Below are positions 34,607 to 43,803 of a DNA stretch of 64,000 nt, piece after piece. The position numbers were made by a program, and so were the translations under genes. The DNA is taken from the NCBI RefSeq assembly GCF_000725545.1, contig NZ_JNZP01000010.1, positions 186,001 through 250,000 of the forward strand. The letters are read 5' to 3'. The notes below the pieces were generated by a model. That model was given only the letters and a program-made list of their open reading frames with translations. It made no database searches and was not told the DNA's origin. Position 1 is the stretch's first letter; every line of letters begins with the position of its first letter. The stretch comes from Streptomyces exfoliatus (GTDB lineage: Bacteria; Actinomycetota; Actinomycetes; Streptomycetales; Streptomycetaceae).

Positions 34607-37534
34607 TCAGCGCCCCGGGCGGAACCCCTTCGTCGCCTCGTCGAAGATCTCCCGGATCTTGTCCCGCTGCCCGTTCGGGCCGATGACCTGGACGACGTGG
34701 TAGCGCCCGCCGTCGATCAGGGCGAGATTGCGGACGAACACCTGGCGCCCCGTGCTGTCCAGCCACCAGTAACTACCCGTGGCCGTCGCCGTCCTGCCGA
34801 TGTCGACCCGGCGCACCTCGTCCACGTCCGCCCAGCTCGACGACCGCCAGGGCTCCAGCTCGCGCTCCTTGGCGTTCTGGTACTCCAGCGGGTCGGAGCC
34901 GTGGTCTCGGACGCTGTCACGACCAGGGACGACGATCATCGTGAAGTCTCCGCTCGTGTAGCGCACTTGCCCGGCGTCGTTGATGGGGCTGCGCCGCCAG
35001 CCGTCCGGCACCCCGATCCGGAACCCTTCCGGGTCCTGCCGCAGCGCGTACCCGGTGGCGAGCGCGGGCGCCGAAGGATCCGCGGCGGGCGGGGTGGTGC
35101 GGGGGGCGGTGGGCGGCGCCGTGGTCGCGGACGGACGGCTCGTGGGCCCGGACGGGGGTGCGGTGGTACGCGGAGCCTGACCGGCGGTGGGGGTGCCGGT
35201 GCGCGAGGGGGACGCGTCCGGCGTCTCCTCCCCGCCGGGCATGAAGAGGACGGCGTACGCGACGGCCCCGCCGAGCAGGAGGAAGACGAGGACCAGGAGC
35301 GTACGGCCGAGGGCGCGCGGGGACCCCGGAGCCCGGGAGGAGGAGGGACGCGGGGCGCGGGGGGCTCTGCTCGCGCGCTGCGGGATCTCCTCGTGGAAGT
35401 CCTCGTGGAAGTCCTCGAACTCGTGCCGCGCATCCGCCTGTACGGGGTCGGGCGCCCGCTCGCCCGGATGCGCGTCCTGGCGGCGGGCCGGGGGGCGCGG
35501 GTCCTTGCCGCGCTTGTGGCGCCCGGCGCCCGCTCCGCCGCGCCTGCGGCGGCGTACCAGCTCGCCCCTTCGGCGCACGATCGGCAGCCGCGTCTCGTCG
35601 AACGACGGAAGCGGTACGGCCCCGGCACCGGCCTCCGGCTCCGGAGCCGAGCGCACGAGGGAACGCAGCCAGCCGCGCAGCTCCTCGAAGTCCGGTCGCT
35701 CGGTCGGGTCCTGACGCAGCAGGGACTCCACGACGGGACGGAGGGGCCCGCACTCCTCGGCGAAGGCGGGCGGCTCGGCGCACACCAGCTGGACCAGCTC
35801 GGCGGCGCTGTCCTCCGGGTAGGGGGCGTGCCCCTGAACGGCCCGGTAGAGGAGCGCGCCGAGCGCCCACAGGTCGGTGGCGGGGCCGATGGGCGGGGCC
35901 AGGCGCCAGTTCTCGTGGACGGGTCCTGCCTGTTCGGGTGCCCAGCGCTCGGTGACGGCGCCGACGACCGCGATCCGGGTCTGTCGGGCCCGCTCGGCTG
36001 CGAGCCGTGTGGTCGGGCCCCGGTCCGCCTGGGCGGGGATGCCGACCCGTCCCTCCTCCCCGGCACCGGCCGGGGCCGGGAGGCGCGCGGGGGGCGGGGT
36101 CGCCGCCGTGTACCCGGCGGGCAGGGCCGGACGGCCCGAACCGGGCAGCACGGGACCCGAACCGCCACCGGCCGGGATCGGGCCGGAAGCGTCCCGCGAG
36201 GCGTGCGGGCCGTCGCTCCAGCTGCCGGCCAGCATCACGCGCGGCGGCGGGCCGCCCTGCGGTCCTTCACCGTACGGCTCGTCGCCGTCGTCCTCGTCGT
36301 CCTCTTCGTCGTCCGCCACCCGCGCCCACCACTGCGGCTCGGGTGCGCCGGCCGCCTGCCCGGTCGGCACCGGGGGCGGCTCGGGCGGGTCCACCGGCGC
36401 GGGGCGCTGGACGGGGAGCGCCCCCGTCTCGCCGAGCCGGGCGGCGGCGCGCGCACCGGCCCGGTAGGCGGCGATGGCCCCGGCCCGCGCGGCCCGGACA
36501 TCGGCGGCGGGCGGCACGGCGGGGTGCGGCGTCCCGGCGGCGGGCGGGGCCGACGTACGGCCGTAGGGGTCGGCACCGTACGGACCGGACGAGGTCCCGT
36601 AGGGGGAGTGCGTGTCGTCCTGGTCGGAGCCGTCGGAGTCGTCGGAGTCGTCGGAGTCAGGCTCGTACGAGTCGAAGCTTTCCGGGGCGGAGTCGTCCGG
36701 GACGGAGCCGTACGCGTCGGCGTCGTACTCGTCGGAGGCGTAGGACTCGGCGTACTGGCCGTGATCCGTCTCCTCGGCGTCCTCGTCCGCCTCCTCGTAG
36801 ACCTCCGCCTCGTACAGATCGGAGCCGTACTCCTCGGAGCCGTACTCCTCGCCACCGTACTCCTCGGAGCCGTACCCCTCCGGCGTGGGCCACGCGGCCG
36901 CGGGCTCGGGCCCGTCCTCCTCCGTCTCCGGTACCGGTGCGTACCCGCAGAGGGCCTCCTCCGCGGCGCCCACCGCGAGGCCCGAGAGGACCACCCGGCC
37001 GTCGTCGCAGACGAGCACGGTCCTGGAGGTGATGTTCCGGTGCACCCACCCGTGGGCGTGGAGCGCGCGCAGGGCGGTGAGGACGTCGGCGCCGATCTCG
37101 GCCGCCCGGTACGGGTTGAGCGGGCGCTCGGCGAGGAACGCGGCCAGCGGCCTGGCCGCCACGCGTTCGCTCACTATCCAGAGCGAACCGGCCTCGGCGA
37201 AGACGTCGAAGACCTGGTCGAGGAGGGGATGGTCGGGGATCTGCGCGGCGGCCTGGGCCGCCTCGATCGCCCGGCGGACGACGGGCTCGGCCGGCCGGCG
37301 GGTGGCCCGCCCCGCGCCTCCGTAGGGGCCGGTCCCGCCGCCTTCGTCGTCGAGCACCTCGGCGTCGACGAACTCCGGCAGCGGCACCTGGCGGACCAGG
37401 ACCTCCTGACCGCTGTACGTGTCGAAGGCGCGCGTCCCGGCCGGGTCGTGCGGGTCTCCGTGCACGTCCGCGTCAGCCGGCGGCAGCGGCAGGCGGTAGC
37501 GGTCCGCGAGCACCCTTCCCGCGTAGTCGTCCAC
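34607..37534 (-). CDS. Membrane pseudokinase with split kinase domain
   Basis: The 975-residue product starts at GTG 37534 with GGGGAGG upstream. The N-lobe lacks the VAVK lysine (it reads EVLVRQVPL), the catalytic loop is HRNITS with Asn167 in place of Asp, and DFG is replaced by SGL (184-186), so it should not phosphorylate. The kinase fold is interrupted at about residues 200-510 by an acidic, Tyr/Ser/Pro-rich disordered segment. It resumes with WAPEQ (about 531-535) and PATDLWALGALLYRAVQG. One membrane helix (LLVLVFLLLGGAVAYAV) and an extracellular domain like those of its neighbours follow. Confidence 0.85.
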   Translation of the reverse strand: MDDYAGRVLADRYRLPLPPADADVHGDPHDPAGTRAFDTYSGQEVLVRQVPLPEFVDAEVLDDEGGGTGPYGGAGRATRRPAEPVVRRAIEAAQAAAQIPDHPLLDQVFDVFAEAGSLWIVSERVAARPLAAFLAERPLNPYRAAEIGADVLTALRALHAHGWVHRNITSRTVLVCDDGRVVLSGLAVGAAEEALCGYAPVPETEEDGPEPAAAWPTPEGYGSEEYGGEEYGSEEYGSDLYEAEVYEEADEDAEETDHGQYAESYASDEYDADAYGSVPDDSAPESFDSYEPDSDDSDDSDGSDQDDTHSPYGTSSGPYGADPYGRTSAPPAAGTPHPAVPPAADVRAARAGAIAAYRAGARAAARLGETGALPVQRPAPVDPPEPPPVPTGQAAGAPEPQWWARVADDEEDDEDDGDEPYGEGPQGGPPPRVMLAGSWSDGPHASRDASGPIPAGGGSGPVLPGSGRPALPAGYTAATPPPARLPAPAGAGEEGRVGIPAQADRGPTTRLAAERARQTRIAVVGAVTERWAPEQAGPVHENWRLAPPIGPATDLWALGALLYRAVQGHAPYPEDSAAELVQLVCAEPPAFAEECGPLRPVVESLLRQDPTERPDFEELRGWLRSLVRSAPEPEAGAGAVPLPSFDETRLPIVRRRGELVRRRRRGGAGAGRHKRGKDPRPPARRQDAHPGERAPDPVQADARHEFEDFHEDFHEEIPQRASRAPRAPRPSSSRAPGSPRALGRTLLVLVFLLLGGAVAYAVLFMPGGEETPDASPSRTGTPTAGQAPRTTAPPSGPTSRPSATTAPPTAPRTTPPAADPSAPALATGYALRQDPEGFRIGVPDGWRRSPINDAGQVRYTSGDFTMIVVPGRDSVRDHGSDPLEYQNAKERELEPWRSSSWADVDEVRRVDIGRTATATGSYWWLDSTGRQVFVRNLALIDGGRYHVVQVIGPNGQRDKIREIFDEATKGFRPGR

Positions 37535-37692
37535 GACGCCTCCCCACGCGCGCACGCTGTCCCCGTGGACCCGCGGATCCCCTGGAATGGGGCGGGATCA
37601 CGCGAGTCCGTCAATTCCGGTCAGGCACCGTGCAGTCAACGGCTCTGTTCGGCTTCGTACGGTCCTCGAACTCTCACGATACGTGCCACGGG

Positions 37693-40095
37693 TCAGTCCT
37701 TGGGGCTGAACGTGGCGAACGCCGTCTCCCGCAGCGTCCGGCACTCCGCGCCGTTCCATTCCTCCGCCTTGCAGCTGATCATGATGGAGTAGCCGTGCCT
37801 GGCGTCCACCTTGAAGCCGCGGTTGAGGACGTGGACGCGCATGCCCTGCTGGATCCGCTCGAACTCCCAGTCCGCGACGGTCGGATAGCCCTTGTACGAG
37901 ACCGTCCTGATGCCGAAGTGCTGGTAGCCCTTGCTGGTGGCAGCCACGCCGATCTTGCCCAGCTCCCAGGCGGCCGCGGCGTCGTCCTTCGGGCTGGCGT
38001 TGAAGTCGACCTGGATGCGCGGGAAGCCGCCGCTCTCGCTCCATATCCCGCCGCCGCTGTATCCCGGTATCGAGCGCACCCGGAACGTCGAGGGCATCGC
38101 CATGGAGAAGTGGAAGCGCTCGTTGGTGACGAGGGTGTAGCCCGCGGGCAGCTGCGCACCCGTGCCGCCGCTCGGCTTGCCGGACGGCGTGACGCCGGTG
38201 CCGTTCGACCCTCCGGTGGAGCCCGTCGTGCCGTTGGCGCCCGTCGACCCGGTGGAGCCGGTGTCGCCGGGCTGCGCGCCGCCCTGCTGGCCGGGGCCGC
38301 CCGTCTGCCCCTTGTCTCCGCCGGAACCCTCGGAGCCCGCGGAACCGTCGCCGCCGGCCGAGGCGCCGGCCGAGGCCGTGGTGCCGCCGGTCTCCTTGCC
38401 CTGGTTGCCCTCGTCGCCGCCACCGCTGAGGGAGACCGCGAGGATCGTCCCGAGCAGGGCGAGCACGGCGACTGCGGCGATGATCACCATCGTGCGGCGC
38501 GGTACGACATCGGTCAGCGGCGCGCGCTTCGGCGGGGAGCCGGCACCCGCCTGCGTACCGACCCCGGCAGCGCCTGTGCCGGACCTCGGATTCGTCCTCG
38601 GCTCGGCCTTCACGGAGGCCGCGGCGTTGCGTACGGACTTCAGGGCACCCCGCATCCGGTCGGCGGACGCGTCGGCCCCCTTGTCCCGGGCGGGCACCGG
38701 GACCACCGGTGCGGCCTGTTCGGGGCGCGGCGGCAGCGGTACGACCCTGGTGACCTCGGGCGAGGCCTCCGGCGCCGTCTCCGGCGCGTCGAGCACGGCC
38801 CGCAGCAGGACCCGGGCGCGGGCGTCGTCGAGCCGCTGGGCCGGGTCCTTGGCGAGGAGGCCGTAGATGACCTGCTCGAGCTCGGGTCCGGCGTTCTTCG
38901 GCGGGTCGACCGGCTCGGTCATCACCGCGGTGAGGGTGGCGATGGCGGAGCCCTTGTCGTACGGCGGGCTGCCCTCGACCGCCGCGTAGATGAGGCCGCC
39001 GAGCGACCACATGTCGGCGGCGGGACCGGGCTTGTGGCCGCGGGCGCGCTCCGGGGAGATGTACGAGGGGGCGCCGACGAGCATGCCGGTGGAGGTGATC
39101 GAGGGGTCGCCCTCCACCTGGGCGATGCCGAAGTCGGTGAGGACGACCCGGCCGTCCTCGGCGATCAGCACGTTGGACGGCTTCACGTCGCGGTGCAGGA
39201 TGCCCTCGCGGTGCGCCGAACGCAGCACGTCGAGGATGGCGAGGCCGACCTCGGCGGCCCGCCGGGGCGTGAGCGTGCCGTCCTCGCGCACGGCGTCCGC
39301 GAGGGACTTGCCCTCGATGAGCTCCATGACGATCCAGGGACGGTCGTCCTCGTCGACGACGTCGTACACGGTCACGGCGCCGTTGTTGCGGATCCGGGCG
39401 ATGGCCTTCGCCTCGCGCAGGGTCCGGGTGATGAGGCGTCGCTTCTCGTCCTCGTCGATGCTGGTGGGGAAGCGGAGTTCCTTGACGGCCACGGTGCGGC
39501 CGAGGGTCTCGTCGACCGCGCGCCACACGGTGCCCATGCCGCCGCGGCCGAGGACCGCGCCGAGCCGGTAGCGGCCCGCGAGCAGGCGCCCCTCGCCGGC
39601 CGGGGCCTTGCGCATCCGGTCGCCGCCGACGGTGCCGCGCGCGGCACCCACCGACGTGCGACGGCCGCTCTCGCCGTCGCCGTCGCCCGCGCCGAAACCG
39701 GCCCGTCCGGTCGAGGGCTCGGTCCCGCGCAGCCGACCGGCCACCGCGGCGTCCTGAGCGTCCCTCATGTCCGGTACGTCCGAAGCCCGTACGCCGGAGC
39801 CCGGCGCGCCCGAGCCCTGAGAGTCCGAGTCCCGGGGGGCCGAGTCCCCGGGGGCCGAATCCCCGGGGGCAGCCGCGTCACCGGCGTCCGCCGGGCCGCG
39901 CGCGTCCCGCGCGTCGTCGGCGGCGCCTGTGGCGCCGGCGCCCCCCGCACCCTGTCTGACCTGCGCGTCCTTCACGTCCGACGCCGACTCACGCGCGGCC
40001 GGGACCACTCCTCGGTCGCCGTCGGTCGCGGCCCCCGGGGCGGCGTCCCGCCTGGGGTCCTTCGCCGTGTCCCGCGACTGCTCCGCCTCCGACAT
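37693..40095 (-). CDS. Membrane Ser/Thr protein kinase with long disordered N terminus
   Basis: The 800-residue kinase has a 165-residue Ala/Asp/Gly-rich N-terminal extension, then GRGGMGTVWRA, Lys205 in VAVKEL, HRDVKPSN, TDFGIA and ISPERARG, so the catalytic set is complete. A linker, one membrane helix (MVIIAAVAVLALLGTILAV), a Gly/Ser/Thr-rich spacer and an extracellular domain starting PAGYTLVTNERFHFSMAMP follow. ATG 40095 is supported by GAGGGGACGC. It is the first of the three-kinase row. Confidence 0.92.
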   Translation of the reverse strand: MSEAEQSRDTAKDPRRDAAPGAATDGDRGVVPAARESASDVKDAQVRQGAGGAGATGAADDARDARGPADAGDAAAPGDSAPGDSAPRDSDSQGSGAPGSGVRASDVPDMRDAQDAAVAGRLRGTEPSTGRAGFGAGDGDGESGRRTSVGAARGTVGGDRMRKAPAGEGRLLAGRYRLGAVLGRGGMGTVWRAVDETLGRTVAVKELRFPTSIDEDEKRRLITRTLREAKAIARIRNNGAVTVYDVVDEDDRPWIVMELIEGKSLADAVREDGTLTPRRAAEVGLAILDVLRSAHREGILHRDVKPSNVLIAEDGRVVLTDFGIAQVEGDPSITSTGMLVGAPSYISPERARGHKPGPAADMWSLGGLIYAAVEGSPPYDKGSAIATLTAVMTEPVDPPKNAGPELEQVIYGLLAKDPAQRLDDARARVLLRAVLDAPETAPEASPEVTRVVPLPPRPEQAAPVVPVPARDKGADASADRMRGALKSVRNAAASVKAEPRTNPRSGTGAAGVGTQAGAGSPPKRAPLTDVVPRRTMVIIAAVAVLALLGTILAVSLSGGGDEGNQGKETGGTTASAGASAGGDGSAGSEGSGGDKGQTGGPGQQGGAQPGDTGSTGSTGANGTTGSTGGSNGTGVTPSGKPSGGTGAQLPAGYTLVTNERFHFSMAMPSTFRVRSIPGYSGGGIWSESGGFPRIQVDFNASPKDDAAAAWELGKIGVAATSKGYQHFGIRTVSYKGYPTVADWEFERIQQGMRVHVLNRGFKVDARHGYSIMISCKAEEWNGAECRTLRETAFATFSPKD

Positions 40096-40286
40096 GCGTC
40101 CCCTCTGCGATCCCTGATCTTCGCCGCGTCTGCCGCTTCCCGCGCGATGCGGTAACCCGCCCTGGAAGAGAGGCCATTGTCCCTCACCTCAGGACGGGCG
40201 GCGCCCCCGGGTCCGTACTCCGGGATGACGACGCCCCCACACGCCCCCCAGGTTCCCCACCGGACGCAGGAGACCCGGAGGTCCTG

Positions 40287-41993
40287 TCAGATCGGCACGA
40301 TGTCCGGCGCGCCGAGCCGCGCGGCATCCGCGGTCAGGTCGTCGGGCTGCCGCTGCGACTCGCGTTCCGCCTGGACGCGCTTCTCGTAGTGCTCGACCTC
40401 CTTCGCGATCTGACGGTCGTCCCAGCCGAGGACCGGCGCCATGAGTTCCGCGCACTCCCGGGCGCTGAGCGTGCCCCGGTCGAAGGTCTCGATGGAGATC
40501 CTGGTCCGCCGGGTGAGCACGTCGTCGAGGTGGCGGGCCCCCTCGTGCGAGGCGGCGTAGACGATTTCGGCGCGGAGGTAGTCGTCGGCCGCCGCGAGCG
40601 GTTCGCCGAGCGAGGCATCCGCACGGACGAGGTCGAGGATCTCCTCCGTCAGGGAGCCGTACCGGTTGAGGAGATGCTCGACCCGGACGACATGGAGACC
40701 GGTGCGCGCGGCGATCCTGGCCCGCGCGTTCCACAGGGCCCGGTAGCCCTCGGCGCCGAGCAGCGGAGTGTCCTCGGTGACGCACGGGGCGACACGCTGG
40801 TCGAGGCCGTGCACCGCCTCGTCGACGGCGTCCTTCGCCATGACGCGGTACGTCGTGTACTTGCCGCCGGCCACCACGACGAGACCGGGGACCGGGTGGG
40901 CGACGGTGTGTTCGCGCGACAGCTTGCTCGTGGCGTCCGACTCGCCGGCGAGCAGGGGCCGCAGGCCCGCGTAGACGCCCTGGACGTCGTCGCGGGTGAG
41001 AGGGGTGGCGAGCACCGTGTTCACGTGCTCCAGGAGGTAGTCGATGTCGGCGCTGGACGCGGCCGGGTGGGCCTTGTCGAGGTCCCATTCGGTGTCGGTG
41101 GTTCCGACGATCCAGTGACGTCCCCAGGGGATCACGAAGAGCACGGACTTCTCCGTGCGCAGGATCAGACCGGTGGCGGAGTGGATGCGGTCCTTGGGGA
41201 CGACGAGGTGGATGCCCTTGGAGGCGCGGACGTGGAACTGGCCGCGCTCCGCGATGAGTGCCTGGGTGTCGTCGGTCCACACCCCGGTGGCGTTGACGAT
41301 CTGCTTCGCCCTGATCTCGTACGCGACACCGCCCTCGACGTCCTGGACGCGGGCGCCGACGACCCGCTCGCCCTCCCGCAGGAAGCCGATGACGCGGGCC
41401 CTGCTGGCGGCCCGGGCGCCGTAGGAGGCGGCGGTGCGTACGAGGGTGGTGACGAAGCGGGCGTCGTCCATCTGGGCGTCGTAGTACTGGAGGGCGCCGA
41501 CCAGGGCGTCCTTCTTGAGGCAGGGGGCGACGCGCAGGGCGTGGCGCCGGGAGAGGTGCCGGTGGACGGGGAGGCCGCGGCCGTGGCCCGAGGAGAGTGA
41601 CATCGCGTCGTACAGCGCGACTCCGGAGCCGGCGTAGAACCGCTCCCAGCCCTTGTGCTGGAGCGGATAGAGGAAGGGGACCGGCTTCACCAGGTGGGGC
41701 GCGAGCCGTTCGAGAAGCAGTCCGCGCTCCTTGAGGGCCTCCCTGACCAGGGCGAAGTCCAGCATCTCCAGGTAGCGCAGGCCGCCGTGGATGAGCTTGC
41801 TGGACCGGCTCGATGTGCCGGAGGCCCAGTCACGGGCCTCGACGATGCCGGTGGAGAGCCCTCTCGTGGCGGCGTCCAGCGCCGTTCCGGCGCCGACGAC
41901 TCCCGCGCCGACGACCAGCACGTCCAGTTCGCGCTCCGCCATGGCCGCGAGCGCCTCCACGCGCTCGGTGGGTCCCAGTGTCGCTGTCCTCAC
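40287..41993 (-). CDS. glpD: Glycerol-3-phosphate dehydrogenase (FAD)
   Basis: The 568-residue flavoenzyme oxidises glycerol 3-phosphate to dihydroxyacetone phosphate and passes electrons to the quinone pool. The FAD site VVGAGVVGAGTALDAATRG, SSKLIHGGLRYLE, GVWTDDT and the GlpD C-terminal domain are all present. The start is GTG 41993, with GGGAGG 8 bp upstream and a normal GlpD length; the open frame extends to 42131 without GlpD character. A small Cys-rich ORF upstream stops in the GTGA overlapping this start, which could couple translation. Confidence 0.95.
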   Translation of the reverse strand: MRTATLGPTERVEALAAMAERELDVLVVGAGVVGAGTALDAATRGLSTGIVEARDWASGTSSRSSKLIHGGLRYLEMLDFALVREALKERGLLLERLAPHLVKPVPFLYPLQHKGWERFYAGSGVALYDAMSLSSGHGRGLPVHRHLSRRHALRVAPCLKKDALVGALQYYDAQMDDARFVTTLVRTAASYGARAASRARVIGFLREGERVVGARVQDVEGGVAYEIRAKQIVNATGVWTDDTQALIAERGQFHVRASKGIHLVVPKDRIHSATGLILRTEKSVLFVIPWGRHWIVGTTDTEWDLDKAHPAASSADIDYLLEHVNTVLATPLTRDDVQGVYAGLRPLLAGESDATSKLSREHTVAHPVPGLVVVAGGKYTTYRVMAKDAVDEAVHGLDQRVAPCVTEDTPLLGAEGYRALWNARARIAARTGLHVVRVEHLLNRYGSLTEEILDLVRADASLGEPLAAADDYLRAEIVYAASHEGARHLDDVLTRRTRISIETFDRGTLSARECAELMAPVLGWDDRQIAKEVEHYEKRVQAERESQRQPDDLTADAARLGAPDIVPI

Positions 41994-42109
41994 GCTGCCG
42001 CCTCCCGTCGTCCCCCGTCTGTCCCGCACGAGCCGCACGAACCGCACGAGCACGCGCCGCACGAGCCGTCGTACACGCACGAACCCAGCGCACACGAACC
42101 CGCGCACAT
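41990..42109 (-). CDS. Possible Cys-rich leader ORF upstream of glpD
   Basis: This 39-codon ORF starts at ATG 42109 and ends with a TGA that overlaps the glpD GTG by 4 bp. It encodes nine Cys residues spaced by Gly, Ser and Ala, including CSCGSCGSCG. The DNA is a run of 9-bp GCACGA(A/G)CC-like repeats on the other strand, so the composition may just reflect the repeat. Third-position GC is lower than in neighbouring genes and no good ribosome binding site is seen. It is listed because of the exact junction with glpD. Confidence 0.3.
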   Translation of the reverse strand: MCAGSCALGSCVYDGSCGACSCGSCGSCGTDGGRREAAA

Positions 42110-42344
42110 GCCGCGAACCGGGCCCTTCCATGTGGTCCGGCTCACAGCTTGATTCTGGCCCGCCCCCGCGACTTCAGCCACCGCCTCGCCACCGACCTGT
42201 GGATAACACTCGACGACCTGCGGCCCCACAATGCCGCATATCGGTCATATTTACGCCTAGTCTGACATTGCGCTCGACCCGTTCTGTCCACCAGGGCTTG
42301 CGCGTCGCGTCCCCTCCGGCTACTGGGAAGGACGGCCCACCCCC
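42110..42344. other. Divergent promoter region of glpD and the nucleotide-sugar dehydrogenase gene
   Basis: The most AT-rich stretch, around 42237-42275 (CATATCGGTCATATTTACG), probably holds the promoters for both directions. I could not assign hexamers with confidence and saw no clear operator for a glycerol regulator. Confidence 0.45.
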
Positions 42345-43586
42345 ATGCCCGCTGATCTCGCCGTCATCGGCCTCGGCCACCACGGACTCCCCCTCGCCCA
42401 GGCCGCCACCGCCGCAGGCGTCGACACCATCGGCTACGACACCGATCCCCGCCCCGTCGCCGAACTCGCCGCCGGCCGGTCCCCGGTCGACGGCCCGCTG
42501 ACCGTGCCCGAGATCCGCCGCATGCTCGCCGGCGGTTTCCGGCCGACCGCCGACCCCGCCGAACTCGGCCGGGTCCGTACCGCCGTCCTCTGCGCACCGA
42601 CCCCCCTCGGCCCCGACCGCGCCCTGGACCTCACCGCCGTCACCGACGCGGCCCGCGCACTCGCCGCCCGGCTGCGCCCCCACACCACCGTCCTCCTGGA
42701 GTCCCCGGTCCCCCCGGGCACCACCGAGGGTCTGCTCCGCGAGCTCCTCGAGACGGGCTCCGGCCTCCGCGCCGGACGCGACTTCCACCTCGCGTACTCA
42801 CCCGGCCGCCTCGACCCCGGCAGCCGTACACACGGCTTCGCCGGCACCCCCAAGGTCATCGGCGGCCTCACCCCGGCCTGCACCGAAGCGGCGGCCGCCT
42901 TCTACGGCCGGCTCACCGACAAGGTGGTACGCGCGCGTGGCCCCCGCGAGGCGGAGACGGTCAAGCTCCTGGAGACCAACTTCCGGCACGTCAACATCGC
43001 CCTGGTCAACGAGATGGCGGTCCTCTGCCACGAACTCGGCGTCGACCTGTGGGACGTCATCCGCTGCGCCGAGACCAAGCCCTTCGGCTTCCAGGCCTTC
43101 CGCCCCGGACCGGGGGTGGGCGGCCACGGCGTCCCCGTCGACACCGTCGGCGCCCACCGGCCGCTCCGCCTCGTCGAACTCGCGGGCCAGGTCAACGAAC
43201 GCATGCCGCGGTACGTGGTCCAGCGCGCCGCCACCCTCCTGAACGAGCACGGCAAGTCGGCCCGCGGCGCCCGGATCCTCCTCCTGGGGATCACGTACAA
43301 GCCGGACCTCCCCGACCGCCAGGGCTCCCCCGCCGACGAGATCGCCCGCCGCCTCATGGACCTGGGCGCGGCCGTCAGCTACCACGACCCGCACGTCCCG
43401 GACTGGCGCGTCCGCGAACTCCCCGTCCCGCGCGCCGACTCCCTCTACGAGGCCGCCGCCCACGCCGACCTGACGGTCCTTCTCCAGCACCACCGCACGT
43501 ACGACCTCCAGGGCCTCTCCGTGAAGGCCCAACTCCTCCTCGACACCCGAGGCGCCACCCCGGGCGGCGCCGCCCACCGGCTCTGA
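42345..43586 (+). CDS. UDP-glucose/GDP-mannose dehydrogenase family protein lacking the catalytic Cys
   Basis: The 413-residue protein has the N-terminal Rossmann motif VIGLGHHGLPLA, ESPVPPGTT, the substrate-side segment YSPGRLDPG, and the central helix with ETVKLLETNFRHVNIALVNE. The family active-site loop reads GPGVGGHGVPVDT: position 262, normally Cys in GGHCIPVDP, is Gly. The C-terminal domain (ILLLGITYKPD) is normal. Enzymes of this family oxidise a nucleotide sugar to the uronic acid in two steps through a thioester at that Cys, so this one may stop at the first step or do something else. It is divergent from glpD. Confidence 0.87.
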   Translation: MPADLAVIGLGHHGLPLAQAATAAGVDTIGYDTDPRPVAELAAGRSPVDGPLTVPEIRRMLAGGFRPTADPAELGRVRTAVLCAPTPLGPDRALDLTAVTDAARALAARLRPHTTVLLESPVPPGTTEGLLRELLETGSGLRAGRDFHLAYSPGRLDPGSRTHGFAGTPKVIGGLTPACTEAAAAFYGRLTDKVVRARGPREAETVKLLETNFRHVNIALVNEMAVLCHELGVDLWDVIRCAETKPFGFQAFRPGPGVGGHGVPVDTVGAHRPLRLVELAGQVNERMPRYVVQRAATLLNEHGKSARGARILLLGITYKPDLPDRQGSPADEIARRLMDLGAAVSYHDPHVPDWRVRELPVPRADSLYEAAAHADLTVLLQHHRTYDLQGLSVKAQLLLDTRGATPGGAAHRL

Positions 43587-43803
43587 GGCGGGCCCGCAAA
43601 AGGCCTATGCCGTTGTCATGAGCAACTGCTAGCCTCCGGGACCACCGCGCGCACCGTCCCACGCGCGCACCGTCCCGGGGGCCGTACGGGCCCTGGTCGG
43701 GTTCGGGATCGTCCTCGCGCCGCTGGTCGCGGCGCTCACCGGCTGACGCGCCTTCAAGCCCAGCCGTTCCACGTGCTTCACCGTTCCCTGGGGGGATCCA
43801 CAG
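43587..43803. repeat. Intergenic region with a short direct repeat
   Basis: CGCGCACCGTCCC occurs twice around 43649-43680. A plus-strand stretch ending at 43745 reads GFGIVLAPLVAALTG, a hydrophobic end with no plausible start codon, possibly a remnant of a small membrane protein. Confidence 0.4.
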
